Counted from the stretch's first letter, positions 54,012-63,747 are shown. The stretch: 64,000 nt of DNA from Desulfobulbaceae bacterium (GCA_020444175.1 JAHLLM010000011.1:1-64000), one strand, 5' to 3'. Notes: generated by a model not told the origin, from the letters alone. Numbers and translations are program-made.

Positions 54012-54773
54012 ATGACAAAGTTACGCCCTGCATTTTTTCTGTGCTTTTTTTTCCTTTCCCTTTTTGCCCTGTCAGGGTGCGTTACCCCGGGGACGACAAC
54101 CACCGTAACATCAGGCCAGGACAGCCCGACAATCGACCAGGCTGCCGCAGAGGCCTATAACGGTCCGAAAGCCAGAATTGCAGTCTCCCAGTTTAAAGAC
54201 AAGACAGGACAGAACTGGTGGAACAGCGGCATTGGTGACGGCATGGCCGACCAGTTAACCACGGCTCTTTTCAACACTAATCGCTATATTGTTCTTGAGC
54301 GCCAGGCCCTGACTCATGTTCTCTCTGAGCAGGACCTGGGAGCTTCCGGCCGTGTTCGTGCAGACACTGCTGCCGCAATTGGGGAAATCGAAGGAGCTGA
54401 ACTGCTTGTCGTTGCTTCGGTCACCGAATTTGACGGCGCTGCCTCCGGAAGCAGCGGAAGCCTCGGCGGAGGGGTCAGCGGTCTGGTCGGCGCTGTTTTA
54501 GGCGGCTTTAAAAAAGCCCACATGGCAATCGACCTGCGCATCATTGATGCCCGCACCTCCCGAATCCTTGCCGCAACCAGCGTTGAAGGAGAAGCCACGG
54601 ACGTAAATCTTGGCGGCCTTCTTGGCGGTTATGGCAGTGCAGGGGCACTTTCCGGCAGTCTGTCGGGCTGGAAAAATACCCCTACAGAAAAAGCGCTGAG
54701 ACAATGCATTAAAGAGGCCGTCAATTTCATCGTTACCAAAACTCCGCAAACCTATTACCACTACAACCAGTAA
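54012..54773 (+). CDS. CsgG-family outer-membrane lipoprotein
   Basis: A 253-aa lipoprotein (LSGC lipobox at about residue 23) with a CsgG-like fold (RIAVSQFKDKTGQ, LTTALFNTNRYIVLERQALTHVL, ELLVVASVTEF, LRIIDARTSRILA). Gly-rich loops interrupt the core. True CsgG forms the curli export pore; no csg genes are here, and related proteins belong to other envelope machines. GAGGAGG precedes the ATG. It is convergent with the DUF4280 gene, with a strong hairpin between. Confidence 0.87.
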   Translation: MTKLRPAFFLCFFFLSLFALSGCVTPGTTTTVTSGQDSPTIDQAAAEAYNGPKARIAVSQFKDKTGQNWWNSGIGDGMADQLTTALFNTNRYIVLERQALTHVLSEQDLGASGRVRADTAAAIGEIEGAELLVVASVTEFDGAASGSSGSLGGGVSGLVGAVLGGFKKAHMAIDLRIIDARTSRILAATSVEGEATDVNLGGLLGGYGSAGALSGSLSGWKNTPTEKALRQCIKEAVNFIVTKTPQTYYHYNQ

Positions 54774-54794
54774 ACCGAAACCGTCTACCGCGTC

Positions 54795-54821
54795 ATCTCA
54801 CCCCGGATTCCGGGGTGAGAT
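54795..54821. terminator. Bidirectional terminator between csgG-like and DUF4280 genes
   Basis: ATCTCACCCCGG-ATT-CCGGGGTGAGAT is a perfect 12-bp stem between convergent genes, followed by TCTTCTCC on the plus strand. The T-run is weak. Confidence 0.7.
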
Positions 54822-54865
54822 TCTTCTCCCATTTCAGGATTATCTCTTCCACTCCTGCATCCGTC

Positions 54866-55270
54866 TTATGGAGTCTCAACCGTTGCCTGTCCGGCGCTTT
54901 TCACAGTAATCACCCCACCGTAGCTGCAGGTTAATGTTGAGGAGTCAGTTAAGGCAGGCTGATCGGCAATCAAGACGGTCGAAGCTCCTGGTGCCCAGGG
55001 TGAAGCTGTTGCCGGTATACATGGCGCTGGAGTGGGTGTATAGACCCCAAGTGCTGCAGTAGTGGCAGCTGAGGTGGCAGCAGCCACCGCCGGATTCGAC
55101 TGGGTCGTACACATGGCAAAGGGCATGATGTTTTTCATGGGTGTGAAGTTCATGATGTTTGCATCCGGTACCGCGGTTAACACCTTGTTCTCCGGTGTCA
55201 CAACAAGCGCGCTCGGCGCTGTCCCGAAACTGCATTGCAGCATTGCCCCCATACATACTTGCTTTGCCAT
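54866..55270 (-). CDS. DUF4280 PAAR-like spike protein
   Basis: A 134-aa protein of the DUF4280 family, a PAAR-like tip associated with T6SS and extracellular contractile systems. The Cys-containing MAKQVCMGAMLQCSFG start, IMNFTPMKNIMPFAMC, the SPWAPGASTVLIADQPALT strand and a C-terminal CSYGGVITV segment are typical. It has no effector extension. AAGGAG precedes the ATG at 55270. It is last of the minus-strand run vgrG, small Ig-like gene, effector, lipoprotein, and likely caps the VgrG trimer. Confidence 0.88.
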   Translation of the reverse strand: MAKQVCMGAMLQCSFGTAPSALVVTPENKVLTAVPDANIMNFTPMKNIMPFAMCTTQSNPAVAAATSAATTAALGVYTPTPAPCIPATASPWAPGASTVLIADQPALTDSSTLTCSYGGVITVKSAGQATVETP

Positions 55271-55427
55271 TAATCTCTCCTTATTCTTTTAAACTGTTAC
55301 AATCAAACCTTGATAAATTCGTAAAAAGCTCTGAAGCTGACCATCCGCCTGCGTAATATCAACAGGTTACAAGCGTGTCGGCGGCGGTTGAGAGGGTTTT
55401 GCGAAACCGTCAAACCTTGTAGAGATA

Positions 55428-57029
55428 TTAAATGATGGTGCGCGGCAGATCACTCCCATCCATCTTTTTGACCGATATTTTGCCGCTCATTTCTGCGCCA
55501 ATCACCACAATATCGGCCCCATTAAAAAAAGCGATGTCAACAGCAAGTTTTGAATCAGCATAAGGAGCAGGCACAGGAACAACTTTGCCGCCATCATACA
55601 CAGACCAATCACCACCAATGGGTCGAAGTAAAATTGCAGGTTCGCCGTTATATCTTACTCGAACCTTTGCAGCCTCCACATTCACAGTAGATCCCCAGGG
55701 AATGACACTTTGATGATATTCCGTTACATTATTCTTAGTGTCAAGATCAAGGCCGAGCACCTGAAGTTTCTGCTCGCCTTCCTTCTCTCCCCAGAACAGC
55801 ACTGCAACATGCAAAGCATCGTCAACACCCAGGGTAGCCCCGGCTGAAACAAAATCTCCCGTCCACTCTTTCAACAGCTTCACCTCTGCCTCTCCCTGTT
55901 TCGGGAGCACCAGGGCATTAAGGCTGATTAGACGATTATTTTTTCTTAAAAATGTTATAACCCTTGAACCATCGGAGCGGGCATGGTGCATCATCCACTC
56001 GGGACGTTCGCCACCAAGATTCACAGTCATTCCGGGCCGGGCAATTACATTGTCGGGCATCGGGATTATCTGGATAAACCGCATTGATGAATCCTTGCCG
56101 CCTGCTCCCCCTGTCCAGACAAGGACATCGCCTGGCGCACGAACGCCCCAGTCAGAACTTGGTTCGACATAAAGAGGAGGAATTATTTCCCCATCAGCAA
56201 AAGGCAGGTTGAACTGGCCCATCGGGGAAAGGCCCATGTTGATATCATCATGCACAAACTGGAGTGAATCATTTTCTATCCAGGCAATCCAATTACCGAA
56301 ACTGGGCGCAGTATTGGGCGGCAGGGATATGTAAGGACGAGTCTGCAGTGCACCTTTACCAACCGATTTGACCATCTGCACTCCCCCGTCCACGTTCAGC
56401 TCAAACTGAGCCGCAACAACCTCCGGAAAACCTGAAGCAGTACTTACAAAAACGCCATTAACAGTCGCCCCCTGAACACTGTCGAGAAACAAATTATTTA
56501 CAGAAAGCTTTTTAACCTCCACTTTGACAGCATTCGATTCAACAAGGTCCCTGCCGTCATTGAGTTCATAAACGGCTGAGATCAAATACTCTCCTACCTG
56601 CAGCTCTCCAATCGTTTCAAGGAGTGGCGTTGGAACAGTTATTACTTCATTGGCAGCAATTGTTTGAGTGGGAAGAATGGCACTCTCCATAAAACTGCTT
56701 CTGATAATATCATCAGAGCCGGTAGCGATATTTTTTACTCTGAATGCCGGCATTCCTCCGCCGCTGAGAGGCTGGATTATTTCCAACTCCTGCCCTCCGC
56801 TATTGACTAACTGCAATTGACAAAGTGGACTCTCTCCAACGAGAAGTTCCGTTTTACCTATCGATAAGCTCATTTTAAGTGGCATGTGGCCCCCCCATGC
56901 GCATGAAATTAAAAAACAAAAAAAAACAGTCAAAGCAGATAGAGTTAAAAAGAGGGTTTCAAACTTACATAAATGTTTCAAAGAGAGACAATCATTGTCT
57001 CCACCGTGGACAACAGGTAGATATTTCAT
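55428..57029 (-). CDS. Predicted lipoprotein, beta-rich, unknown (candidate effector partner)
   Basis: A 533-aa exported protein I cannot assign. After a long n-region and hydrophobic core (LFLTLSALTVFFCFLISC) a lipobox-like LISC gives a probable lipoprotein. The mature part is all-beta: an Ig-like N-terminal domain and a C-terminal propeller-like region (VIPWGSTVNVEAAKVRV). The frame opens at 57056; ATG 57029 is preferred for its GAGGTGG site. It starts 77 nt after the putative zincin effector, a position suggesting immunity or delivery, but nothing in the sequence proves it. Confidence 0.72.
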   Translation of the reverse strand: MKYLPVVHGGDNDCLSLKHLCKFETLFLTLSALTVFFCFLISCAWGGHMPLKMSLSIGKTELLVGESPLCQLQLVNSGGQELEIIQPLSGGGMPAFRVKNIATGSDDIIRSSFMESAILPTQTIAANEVITVPTPLLETIGELQVGEYLISAVYELNDGRDLVESNAVKVEVKKLSVNNLFLDSVQGATVNGVFVSTASGFPEVVAAQFELNVDGGVQMVKSVGKGALQTRPYISLPPNTAPSFGNWIAWIENDSLQFVHDDINMGLSPMGQFNLPFADGEIIPPLYVEPSSDWGVRAPGDVLVWTGGAGGKDSSMRFIQIIPMPDNVIARPGMTVNLGGERPEWMMHHARSDGSRVITFLRKNNRLISLNALVLPKQGEAEVKLLKEWTGDFVSAGATLGVDDALHVAVLFWGEKEGEQKLQVLGLDLDTKNNVTEYHQSVIPWGSTVNVEAAKVRVRYNGEPAILLRPIGGDWSVYDGGKVVPVPAPYADSKLAVDIAFFNGADIVVIGAEMSGKISVKKMDGSDLPRTII

Positions 57030-57105
57030 TTTTTGATTTCCACCTCTTTTTCTCATTTGTATGTTGTAACTCGCAAATTTAAAGGCTGAACTCCAAAGTC
57101 ATCCC

Positions 57106-60100
57106 TCAGGCAAGGACAGTGATAACGAGTACGCCATTCTCAGTTTGAACCGTTTGAGGAGCAACACCCTCTGTGGCTGTAAACAGCATGCTGTATGTCT
57201 CAGCAGTACCTCCGGCAGGTGTCCACTTGAATTCAGCTGTGCCATCACCGTTATCCGTCAGTACTGCACCGGCTGGAAGATTGTTGCACGTGATCGCAAC
57301 AGCCAGTCCGCGCATGGCCTTGGCTCTCAAGTTGACTGTAATCTCCTGGCCTTCTTTAACCCTCTGCCATTTCAAAGGTTCCAGCATGGGAGGCAGTGCG
57401 GCATCTCCTGCACGCATCTGGGCGGACCTGCTGTCCCAGCCCTGAAATTGGGCAAGACACCGTGTGCAAAACTGCCCTTCACAGTCACGATAAGACATAA
57501 GACAGGTACCGTGACTTGGATTGCCCACAGGCCTGTCATTGGCAACAGCGGCGGTAACAGTATTTGTGTTGTCAACCAGCATACCGTGACAGTCATGCCA
57601 CTCTGTACGAACACCACCAGCCGTCCTTGCTTGAGTGCCATCATGGCCCGGTGCATGAACCGAAAAAAGAACATGCCCCATTTCGTGGGTAGCATTCGCA
57701 GTGTAGCTGTATGAAAGCCCTGCAGCATTTGCAATACGCGCTGGGTAAGCATGAGCCCCATATACAACATATGCACCATGGTACATAGTAGCCAGCCCTG
57801 AAAACGCAAGGCTATAACCAGCCTCCCTGCCAAGATTTGAAACCATAACCGACTGAACAAATGTCATGCCGGGAAGATAACCGTTCTTGGCAACATGCCG
57901 CATAAAGCCGCCGAGAAGAAAGCCGTAACCGCCATAATAAAAAATCTTATGAATCCATCTTTTCCAGATTGCCCTGTTCGGGCCGGTAAGCATATTGGTG
58001 CCGGTGCTTGCATCAAAGGCAGCGGAAGTACGTGCCGGAAACAAAAAACCGTTGCTGACTGTAATACCGTCAGTATTGCCGGCTTCCCGGAAAAACAGAT
58101 GATCAATCCGATTATTCGGAGGGCCAAAGGCAGCCCTTACTGCTGCAGGCAGGGCATAAGGGCCGGCGGCAGCAAATCCCACTTGTTTTAAATCATCCAA
58201 ACCGCATGTAACCGCGGCATTCCATTCTGCCTGGGTGAGATTCTCGGTTGCGAAACCGGGGTCTTCCTCAAACTCACAGAAGGCACGGGCAAGAGCTGTT
58301 CGGAATCCGTCAAATTCGTCACCAACATCACCGCCACTTACAGTATTCATATCGTAATCAGGCAAGCCCACCCAGTTGTTGGCATTATTAACAGCCCGAA
58401 AACGTTTCATCCAATTTCGTCTATCATTGGCTCCAATGGCAGCATTATCAGCTCTGCCGTATCGTTGGTTCACCATGACACTATTTAAATTGGCCTGGGT
58501 CAACTGCTGCCGCACATACCTGCTTATTCGAATATTTCGCCATGTAACAAAAGTGCCGGTATCCACCCTGACAGCATTCATTCCCTTGCCGTCACTGCCG
58601 GGATCTGTTGAGGGACCTTCCGCAGTAGCCGGTCGCACATATGCCCTGATTCGGTACCGATCCCCTGCACACCTGGAAGGCATGAAAATTACACCTGCTT
58701 CACCAGAAGCATTGGTCAGGGTTTTCACAGCATGGGGATGCGTGTTTTCCCCGGAGGCCTCAACAGCTTTAAATGGAGGCGCAGGGTCAAGAACACGGGC
58801 AGGATTTCCTTCAGCATCAATACCTGCCGGCGGATTGCCATGAACCTTGCTGAAGCCGTCAACCTCTCCGAGTTTGAAGAGAATATTATTGACGTCACTG
58901 CCGTCCAGCGGATTACCACTTTTGCGCTTACCGCCACAGTCCTCATGGCAGTTGTTCGCCAGCGGGTTCTCATGGTTAATATTGTAATTTAACCATTTGC
59001 GACCAAAATATTTCGGCCCGCCACTCCTGGCAACGACTGGAGGACCTGCATGGGGCCGGGTGGGCGGGTTAGGATGTGTGGAGCTGTATCCTCCCTCCCG
59101 GAGAGGCGGCCTGTTCGGTTGGGTATTAAGTTGATTGGCCGTTGCATTAAAATCAGGGAGATCATATGGACGGAGTATTTGAAAATAAACCTGCACATCA
59201 GGGGCCGGCTCCCATTCGTCTTTTGATGGTTTTCTCTTTTCTACTTTTGCGACCAGAGGAATCTTGCCGAGAACCGGGTTCGCAGTGTAGGAAGCCCCTT
59301 CAAAATCATACTTCCGATCGTACATCTCCATGCCGTTTATGGACGAATCACGGTTGTGCGCAAAATTATCATGGTGAAGAAAACACCAGCCACCAGGAAG
59401 GCGTATCTTTGCAAAATGCCCCTGTGCCCTGTCAGCAGCGGCTGACGGTTCACCTTGTTCATCAGTGTCAACTGCTACAGGCAGTTCACCGCCAGCTCCG
59501 TGTGCTGCCGCGGCAAATTTCTGCACGACCCATTCTTTGAGTCTTTTCTTCAGTTCATCTTCTCCTGCGTTATCATTTCCTCCACCACAAAATTTTTGTA
59601 AGAAATAGTCCCAGATGAAATCGTATGCAGCCGCGTTGTCTGCAAAACGGGCAAGATACCTGTTACGGGCTGCAAGATCTCCAGGAGCGGGAGGACCTAA
59701 ATAATTTGCAGGAAAACCCAGGGATGTCAGTTTTGTTGTCAGTCCGGCGGCAACCCTGTGATTAAGGGGCCAGTAGAATAAACCAAGCACCTGGAGACGT
59801 GCGAGTCGTCCGGCTTTGGTATTTATTCCCCAGGGAAAAAGATTTTCAATCTCCCCGAGTTTCAAGGATATCCGGTACTCCGGTTTAAGGACAAAGGTGT
59901 TGACAAACGGCTCTTTGCTGTCTGTAAAGTCCGGCGCAACGTGTCCCATGTCCTCAGCTGTTGTCGGACGAAACCTGTTTTTGGGAACTATGGTTTTGGT
60001 GGGCTCTTTGTCTCCATCCGGAACAGTGACCGTCTTATCGGTGTCATGTACCTCTTTGAGTTTCGGCTGAGTTTCCCCGGTGCCGGGAATATTGTCCACT

Positions 60101-60777
60101 TTCAGGCCAAAGAGGGACTGAAATTTCTCGATGGCCAGCTTGGTGTTCGCCCCCTTGATGCCGTCCACAGGCCCGGAGTAGAACCCGAGATTGTTGAGCC
60201 GCTGCTGCACACCGGAAATGCAATATTTTGTGTGTGCCTTCTCAAGAAGAGGATTCAGCCTGCCTATCTGCAGCTTCCAGTTGACCTGATCGTCACCCTT
60301 AATATCCTTGTCGTCGTCACCGCCTTCCGCTTTGAGGCGGATGGAGAGCGTTGCTTCAGTGCATGTTTTGGGGATTTCAGGATCTTTGCCGTCTTTCTTT
60401 ACAAAACCCTTGTCGTCGGTCTTTCCCTTGTAGGTCTTCCCATCTTTGACAATGAGCTCAAATGATGCATCCTTGGCAGGAGAAAAATCAGACTTTAAAA
60501 TACGCAACCGAAGACACAACTTCACCACCTTTGGGACTTTGTAGACTCCGGCTTTATCGATTGACTGCTTAAAGGGAGGAGGACCTTTGGCAGGCAGTTC
60601 TATCTCGTCACCCTCCCACTGTTTGTCGCCTGTGAAAAGGACAAGGGGGTTACTGCGATCCCTTGAGTTCTGCAGTTCCTTATTACCGTCCCAGACAGTC
60701 TGCCATTTATAATACTTGTTCTCTTCGGCGATCTTGACTATATGATCACACTTTTCGGTCTTATATTTCCTGGCCAA
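57106..60777 (-). CDS. Giant putative injected effector: LysM-like, peptidoglycan-binding and zincin domains
   Basis: 1223 aa from TTG 60777, chosen because AGGAGG lies 7 nt upstream; the longer frame from 60801 contains that site. Order: LysM-like domain of VgrG-associated proteins (1-65), an Ig-like strand domain (about 85-155), a PG_binding_1 domain (185-242; GVQQRLNNLGFYSGPVDG), a long unassigned centre, a zincin-like protease core with HEMGH (1031-1035), a further His1041 and a CLMSY Met-turn-like segment (1092-1096), and a C-terminal Ig-like domain (about 1130-1223). It lies in the vgrG run, so it is probably a cell-wall-targeted or protein-cleaving toxin. Proteolysis is inferred from motifs only. 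Confidence 0.8.
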   Translation of the reverse strand: MARKYKTEKCDHIVKIAEENKYYKWQTVWDGNKELQNSRDRSNPLVLFTGDKQWEGDEIELPAKGPPPFKQSIDKAGVYKVPKVVKLCLRLRILKSDFSPAKDASFELIVKDGKTYKGKTDDKGFVKKDGKDPEIPKTCTEATLSIRLKAEGGDDDKDIKGDDQVNWKLQIGRLNPLLEKAHTKYCISGVQQRLNNLGFYSGPVDGIKGANTKLAIEKFQSLFGLKVDNIPGTGETQPKLKEVHDTDKTVTVPDGDKEPTKTIVPKNRFRPTTAEDMGHVAPDFTDSKEPFVNTFVLKPEYRISLKLGEIENLFPWGINTKAGRLARLQVLGLFYWPLNHRVAAGLTTKLTSLGFPANYLGPPAPGDLAARNRYLARFADNAAAYDFIWDYFLQKFCGGGNDNAGEDELKKRLKEWVVQKFAAAAHGAGGELPVAVDTDEQGEPSAAADRAQGHFAKIRLPGGWCFLHHDNFAHNRDSSINGMEMYDRKYDFEGASYTANPVLGKIPLVAKVEKRKPSKDEWEPAPDVQVYFQILRPYDLPDFNATANQLNTQPNRPPLREGGYSSTHPNPPTRPHAGPPVVARSGGPKYFGRKWLNYNINHENPLANNCHEDCGGKRKSGNPLDGSDVNNILFKLGEVDGFSKVHGNPPAGIDAEGNPARVLDPAPPFKAVEASGENTHPHAVKTLTNASGEAGVIFMPSRCAGDRYRIRAYVRPATAEGPSTDPGSDGKGMNAVRVDTGTFVTWRNIRISRYVRQQLTQANLNSVMVNQRYGRADNAAIGANDRRNWMKRFRAVNNANNWVGLPDYDMNTVSGGDVGDEFDGFRTALARAFCEFEEDPGFATENLTQAEWNAAVTCGLDDLKQVGFAAAGPYALPAAVRAAFGPPNNRIDHLFFREAGNTDGITVSNGFLFPARTSAAFDASTGTNMLTGPNRAIWKRWIHKIFYYGGYGFLLGGFMRHVAKNGYLPGMTFVQSVMVSNLGREAGYSLAFSGLATMYHGAYVVYGAHAYPARIANAAGLSYSYTANATHEMGHVLFSVHAPGHDGTQARTAGGVRTEWHDCHGMLVDNTNTVTAAVANDRPVGNPSHGTCLMSYRDCEGQFCTRCLAQFQGWDSRSAQMRAGDAALPPMLEPLKWQRVKEGQEITVNLRAKAMRGLAVAITCNNLPAGAVLTDNGDGTAEFKWTPAGGTAETYSMLFTATEGVAPQTVQTENGVLVITVLA

Positions 60778-60987
60778 GTCCCAACCTCCTAACCCAGACA
60801 AGCTGAATTCTGTTTAAAGGCCCCGGATCAATCCTTTCATCGAGACAGTCATTCATGTACGATTCTTCCAGTTTGAAACAACAACCACTGTTAAAAGGCC
60901 CGGCAGTTACTGATGTTGCTGCGAGCTAATGCGGGTCTTCATTTTCTCCATACGTAAGTGGCCAAGATGTTTTTCGTTTTTCTTGCG

Positions 60988-61377
60988 CTACTGCTTGGCA
61001 ACCTCTTCCTCGTGAATCCGGGGGAAAGTCACCTCACACTCTCCTCCTTCAGGGAGCCTCTCGACCTTGGCCTTGCCTTCCTTATCAAGCCGTCCTGTTA
61101 TTATTTTTCCATCAGGCAGTTTTACCTTATAGGTCTCGTTTGGAACTGCATTTCCATCGGGATCTTTCAGTTCAATCGCAAGCCAATGAGTTTCTTGGGA
61201 AGTATCGTCTTCCTCAGGAGAGGTTGATTTCTTTTCAGTTGTGCTGGATTCTGCAGTTGTGCTGGATTCCTTGGACTCAGTCTGTATGCCGGGATCGGCA
61301 ACATCGGCATCAATGGCTTCCACAGGGGGTTCCGGTGAGTCTGCGGTGCAAACTGTTCCACTTTGGGGACTCGGCAT
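60988..61377 (-). CDS. Small Ig-like protein of the VgrG cluster
   Basis: A 129-aa protein. A Ser/Thr/Glu-rich N-terminal half (about 1-60) is followed by a domain of about 60 residues (WLAIELKDPDGNAVPNETY, then LPDGKIITGRLDKEGKAKV) seen in T6SS VgrG-associated and effector proteins. The same strand pattern occurs near residues 85-155 of the 1223-aa putative effector downstream. It could be an adaptor between VgrG and effector. GAGGAG precedes the ATG. A family-A repeat remnant separates it from vgrG. Confidence 0.8.
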   Translation of the reverse strand: MPSPQSGTVCTADSPEPPVEAIDADVADPGIQTESKESSTTAESSTTEKKSTSPEEDDTSQETHWLAIELKDPDGNAVPNETYKVKLPDGKIITGRLDKEGKAKVERLPEGGECEVTFPRIHEEEVAKQ

Positions 61378-61420
61378 ACTATACTCCTCATTTGAACAAA
61401 TATATTGTGTTAGATTAATT

Positions 61421-61500
61421 GTAACTATTCAGCTGCACCTCATCTTTGAACGATCAGGCCTGCTCACATAGACGGGCTTTCGAGACCTCGCTGAATAAAT
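61421..61500. repeat. Family-A element, internally deleted copy
   Basis: GTAACTATTCAGCTGCACCT (61421-61440) begins a reverse-oriented copy of the right half of the 719-925 element, joined directly to the CTCGCTGAATAAAT end (61487-61500). It lies 4 nt before the vgrG stop. Confidence 0.7.
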
Positions 61501-61504
61501 ACGA

Positions 61505-63466
61505 TTAATTCAACTTGATCATTGACCCCTTGACTTCAACTATCCCGCTACTGTTAATAGTTATTCCACTGTTATCAATGGCAATGGAAGATCCTCCCAC
61601 CTTCAGGGTAATATTACTTCCTGCTTCAAGGACGAGTTTCCCGCCTGACTTAACATAATAATCGCCACCAACTGTCTCGGAATGATTGCCGCCAAACTCT
61701 TCAGCAACATCACCACCGACAGTAACAGAAGACTTATCGCCGATCATCAGGGCCTGTTTGCCGGCAATCGTCAGATGGCGGTCACCGCCAATTTCTTCCT
61801 TATGATTGACATCAACTAACTCATGACGATCATTCTTTATATGTTCTTTTTTGTCGTTTTCAACGACAAGATTGCAGTCATTGCCTATAGTCTCGAAACG
61901 ATCACTCTTAATGCGGATATCAAGATTTCTTTCTCCATGAATGAAAATCTGCTCTTTTCCTGACTTGTCCTCAAAGCGAATCTCGTTAAAACCTCCGCCG
62001 TCGGGCGAACTGTTCGACTTAAAAGTACTCTTGGTCTTTTCATCCGGCAACTTATAGGGAGGCCGGTTCACGCCATGATAGACCTGACCGGTGATAATCG
62101 GCCTGTCCGGGTTGCCTTCTATGAATTCAACGACAACTTCATGTCCGATCCGGGGCAGAAACAGAGCCCCCCATCCGTTACCGGCCATTGACTGACTGAC
62201 GCGGAGCCAGCAGGAACTGTCCTCATTAAATTCCCCCTCACGATCCCAGTGGAATTGAACCTTGACCCGGCCATAATCATCGGTGTGAATCTCTTCACCC
62301 GAAGGCCCGACGACAAATGCAGTCTGTACTCCTTCCACAACGGGTCTTCTCGTCCTTCGCATCGGTCTGAAAGGTACCTCGTGGGGAATACATTCGAAAT
62401 GATTTATATAGGCCTTTTCTTTTCCGGCAGCAGTTGCCCCTGTAAAATAGGTCGCTGCCTGATCAGCCTCATGCCGTACACGGGTCAGTAAATATTCTTT
62501 ACTGTTCCAATCATCCCGGCTCGTGTTCTCAAGCTTGAAACGAAAGCCGCTTACAAAGGCCCGGCAATCACTTGAACCGCTCAGGGTGGTGATACGGGCT
62601 TCCTCTTCTTCCATGCGGAGAGTTGACAGATTATCCCCTTCACTTCGAGTAACGTACTCTCCCGGATAATCATATTTTTCCCGTTCTCCCGGACCAAGGG
62701 GATGCGTGGTATCGGATGTTACTTTCAGGTCCGTGTTCGGTATTTCGTAGTTATAATCATTTAAGGAAAATTTACCCGCCTGAATCTCTTTTACCATCTT
62801 CAGACTGCTGATCTGATCCTCATCGCCGAAGTAGTCCCCGCCACTTAACTTGAAATTGGCAATTTCCTGCCCTTGACATGGTGCATGTATTCCCGGATGG
62901 TCAGCAAGCACCATGGTATGTTTATCGTCCTCATGTTCAAAAAAATAGAAAATACCTTCTTCTTCCAGAAGCCGCGACACAAAGTTGAAATCACTTTCCC
63001 TGTACTGGACGGTGTACTCCCTCTCCTCATGCTGCCCTTGCAGATTCATCCTGAAATCTGTAAAGCCTTTATCTTCAAATACCTTCTGGACAATATCAGG
63101 CACTGTAAGCTTCTGAAATATGCGTGAGTCTGAAGTCCTGGTCAGAAGCCAGGTCCAGGGCACCATGGTGGCGGAATAATAAGAAGATTGAAGTTCACTC
63201 CCCGATTCGGGGTTTCCGTGTTCCTGGCTGAAGCGTGAGATTATTCCGTTAAAATAGCGTATGCTGCCGTCTGCCAGGAAGACGGAAACAGTGACGTTCT
63301 TGCCGACAATATCTTCAAGGGAAATGCTCTGCTGTTCGGAAAACAAATCAATGTCAAAATGAAAAAGTTCAGACAGAGCTTCCTGCCCACGAAACCGGGC
63401 CAGTAACAATACATCCTTGCCAAGAGGGGTATCTATAGAAAGTAGTTTGTTTTCCTGGGTTAACAT
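61505..63466 (-). CDS. vgrG: VgrG/TssI spike protein
   Basis: A 653-aa VgrG: N-terminal gp27-like region with FRGQEALSELFHFDIDLFSE, the central gp5 OB-fold (GPSGEEIHTDDYGRVKVQFHWD, GWGALFLPRIGHEVVVEF), and a C-terminal DUF2345/gp5-repeat region (HLTIAGKQALMIGDK, SSVTVGGDVAEEFGGN) forming the beta-helical needle. There is no C-terminal toxin extension. The frame opens at 63556; ATG 63466 is preferred because a GGGG site precedes it and family members start near LTQENKLL. First gene of the spike/effector run. It is the central evidence for a contractile injection system. Confidence 0.96.
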   Translation of the reverse strand: MLTQENKLLSIDTPLGKDVLLLARFRGQEALSELFHFDIDLFSEQQSISLEDIVGKNVTVSVFLADGSIRYFNGIISRFSQEHGNPESGSELQSSYYSATMVPWTWLLTRTSDSRIFQKLTVPDIVQKVFEDKGFTDFRMNLQGQHEEREYTVQYRESDFNFVSRLLEEEGIFYFFEHEDDKHTMVLADHPGIHAPCQGQEIANFKLSGGDYFGDEDQISSLKMVKEIQAGKFSLNDYNYEIPNTDLKVTSDTTHPLGPGEREKYDYPGEYVTRSEGDNLSTLRMEEEEARITTLSGSSDCRAFVSGFRFKLENTSRDDWNSKEYLLTRVRHEADQAATYFTGATAAGKEKAYINHFECIPHEVPFRPMRRTRRPVVEGVQTAFVVGPSGEEIHTDDYGRVKVQFHWDREGEFNEDSSCWLRVSQSMAGNGWGALFLPRIGHEVVVEFIEGNPDRPIITGQVYHGVNRPPYKLPDEKTKSTFKSNSSPDGGGFNEIRFEDKSGKEQIFIHGERNLDIRIKSDRFETIGNDCNLVVENDKKEHIKNDRHELVDVNHKEEIGGDRHLTIAGKQALMIGDKSSVTVGGDVAEEFGGNHSETVGGDYYVKSGGKLVLEAGSNITLKVGGSSIAIDNSGITINSSGIVEVKGSMIKLN

Positions 63467-63747
63467 AACATCCCCTGTTTTAAGGTGAGGAAAAACAAAA
63501 TTGAACAAAAAAGCGAAAGCAATGGAGCTGAAAAGAACATAACTATTTGATACCAAGGGAAATCCATTGTTGTCAATAAATAAAAATAAGCGACCGGGAA
63601 GCTCTCTAGTTATGTCGCCGGGAAACTACATTTTGACACCATCTGGGGCACGGCGGAATAGTTCCTTTGTTCAACTTCCTGGTTATGTTATCATGAAGCG
63701 GAGTCAATTTTTTCTCTTCAAAACGCAGCCTAAGGAGTGCAATCCTC

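Noticed and set aside
54866-63466. Complete T6SS locus
   Set aside because: Only VgrG, PAAR-like and cargo genes are here. No tube, sheath, baseplate, membrane complex or ClpV genes are in the window.
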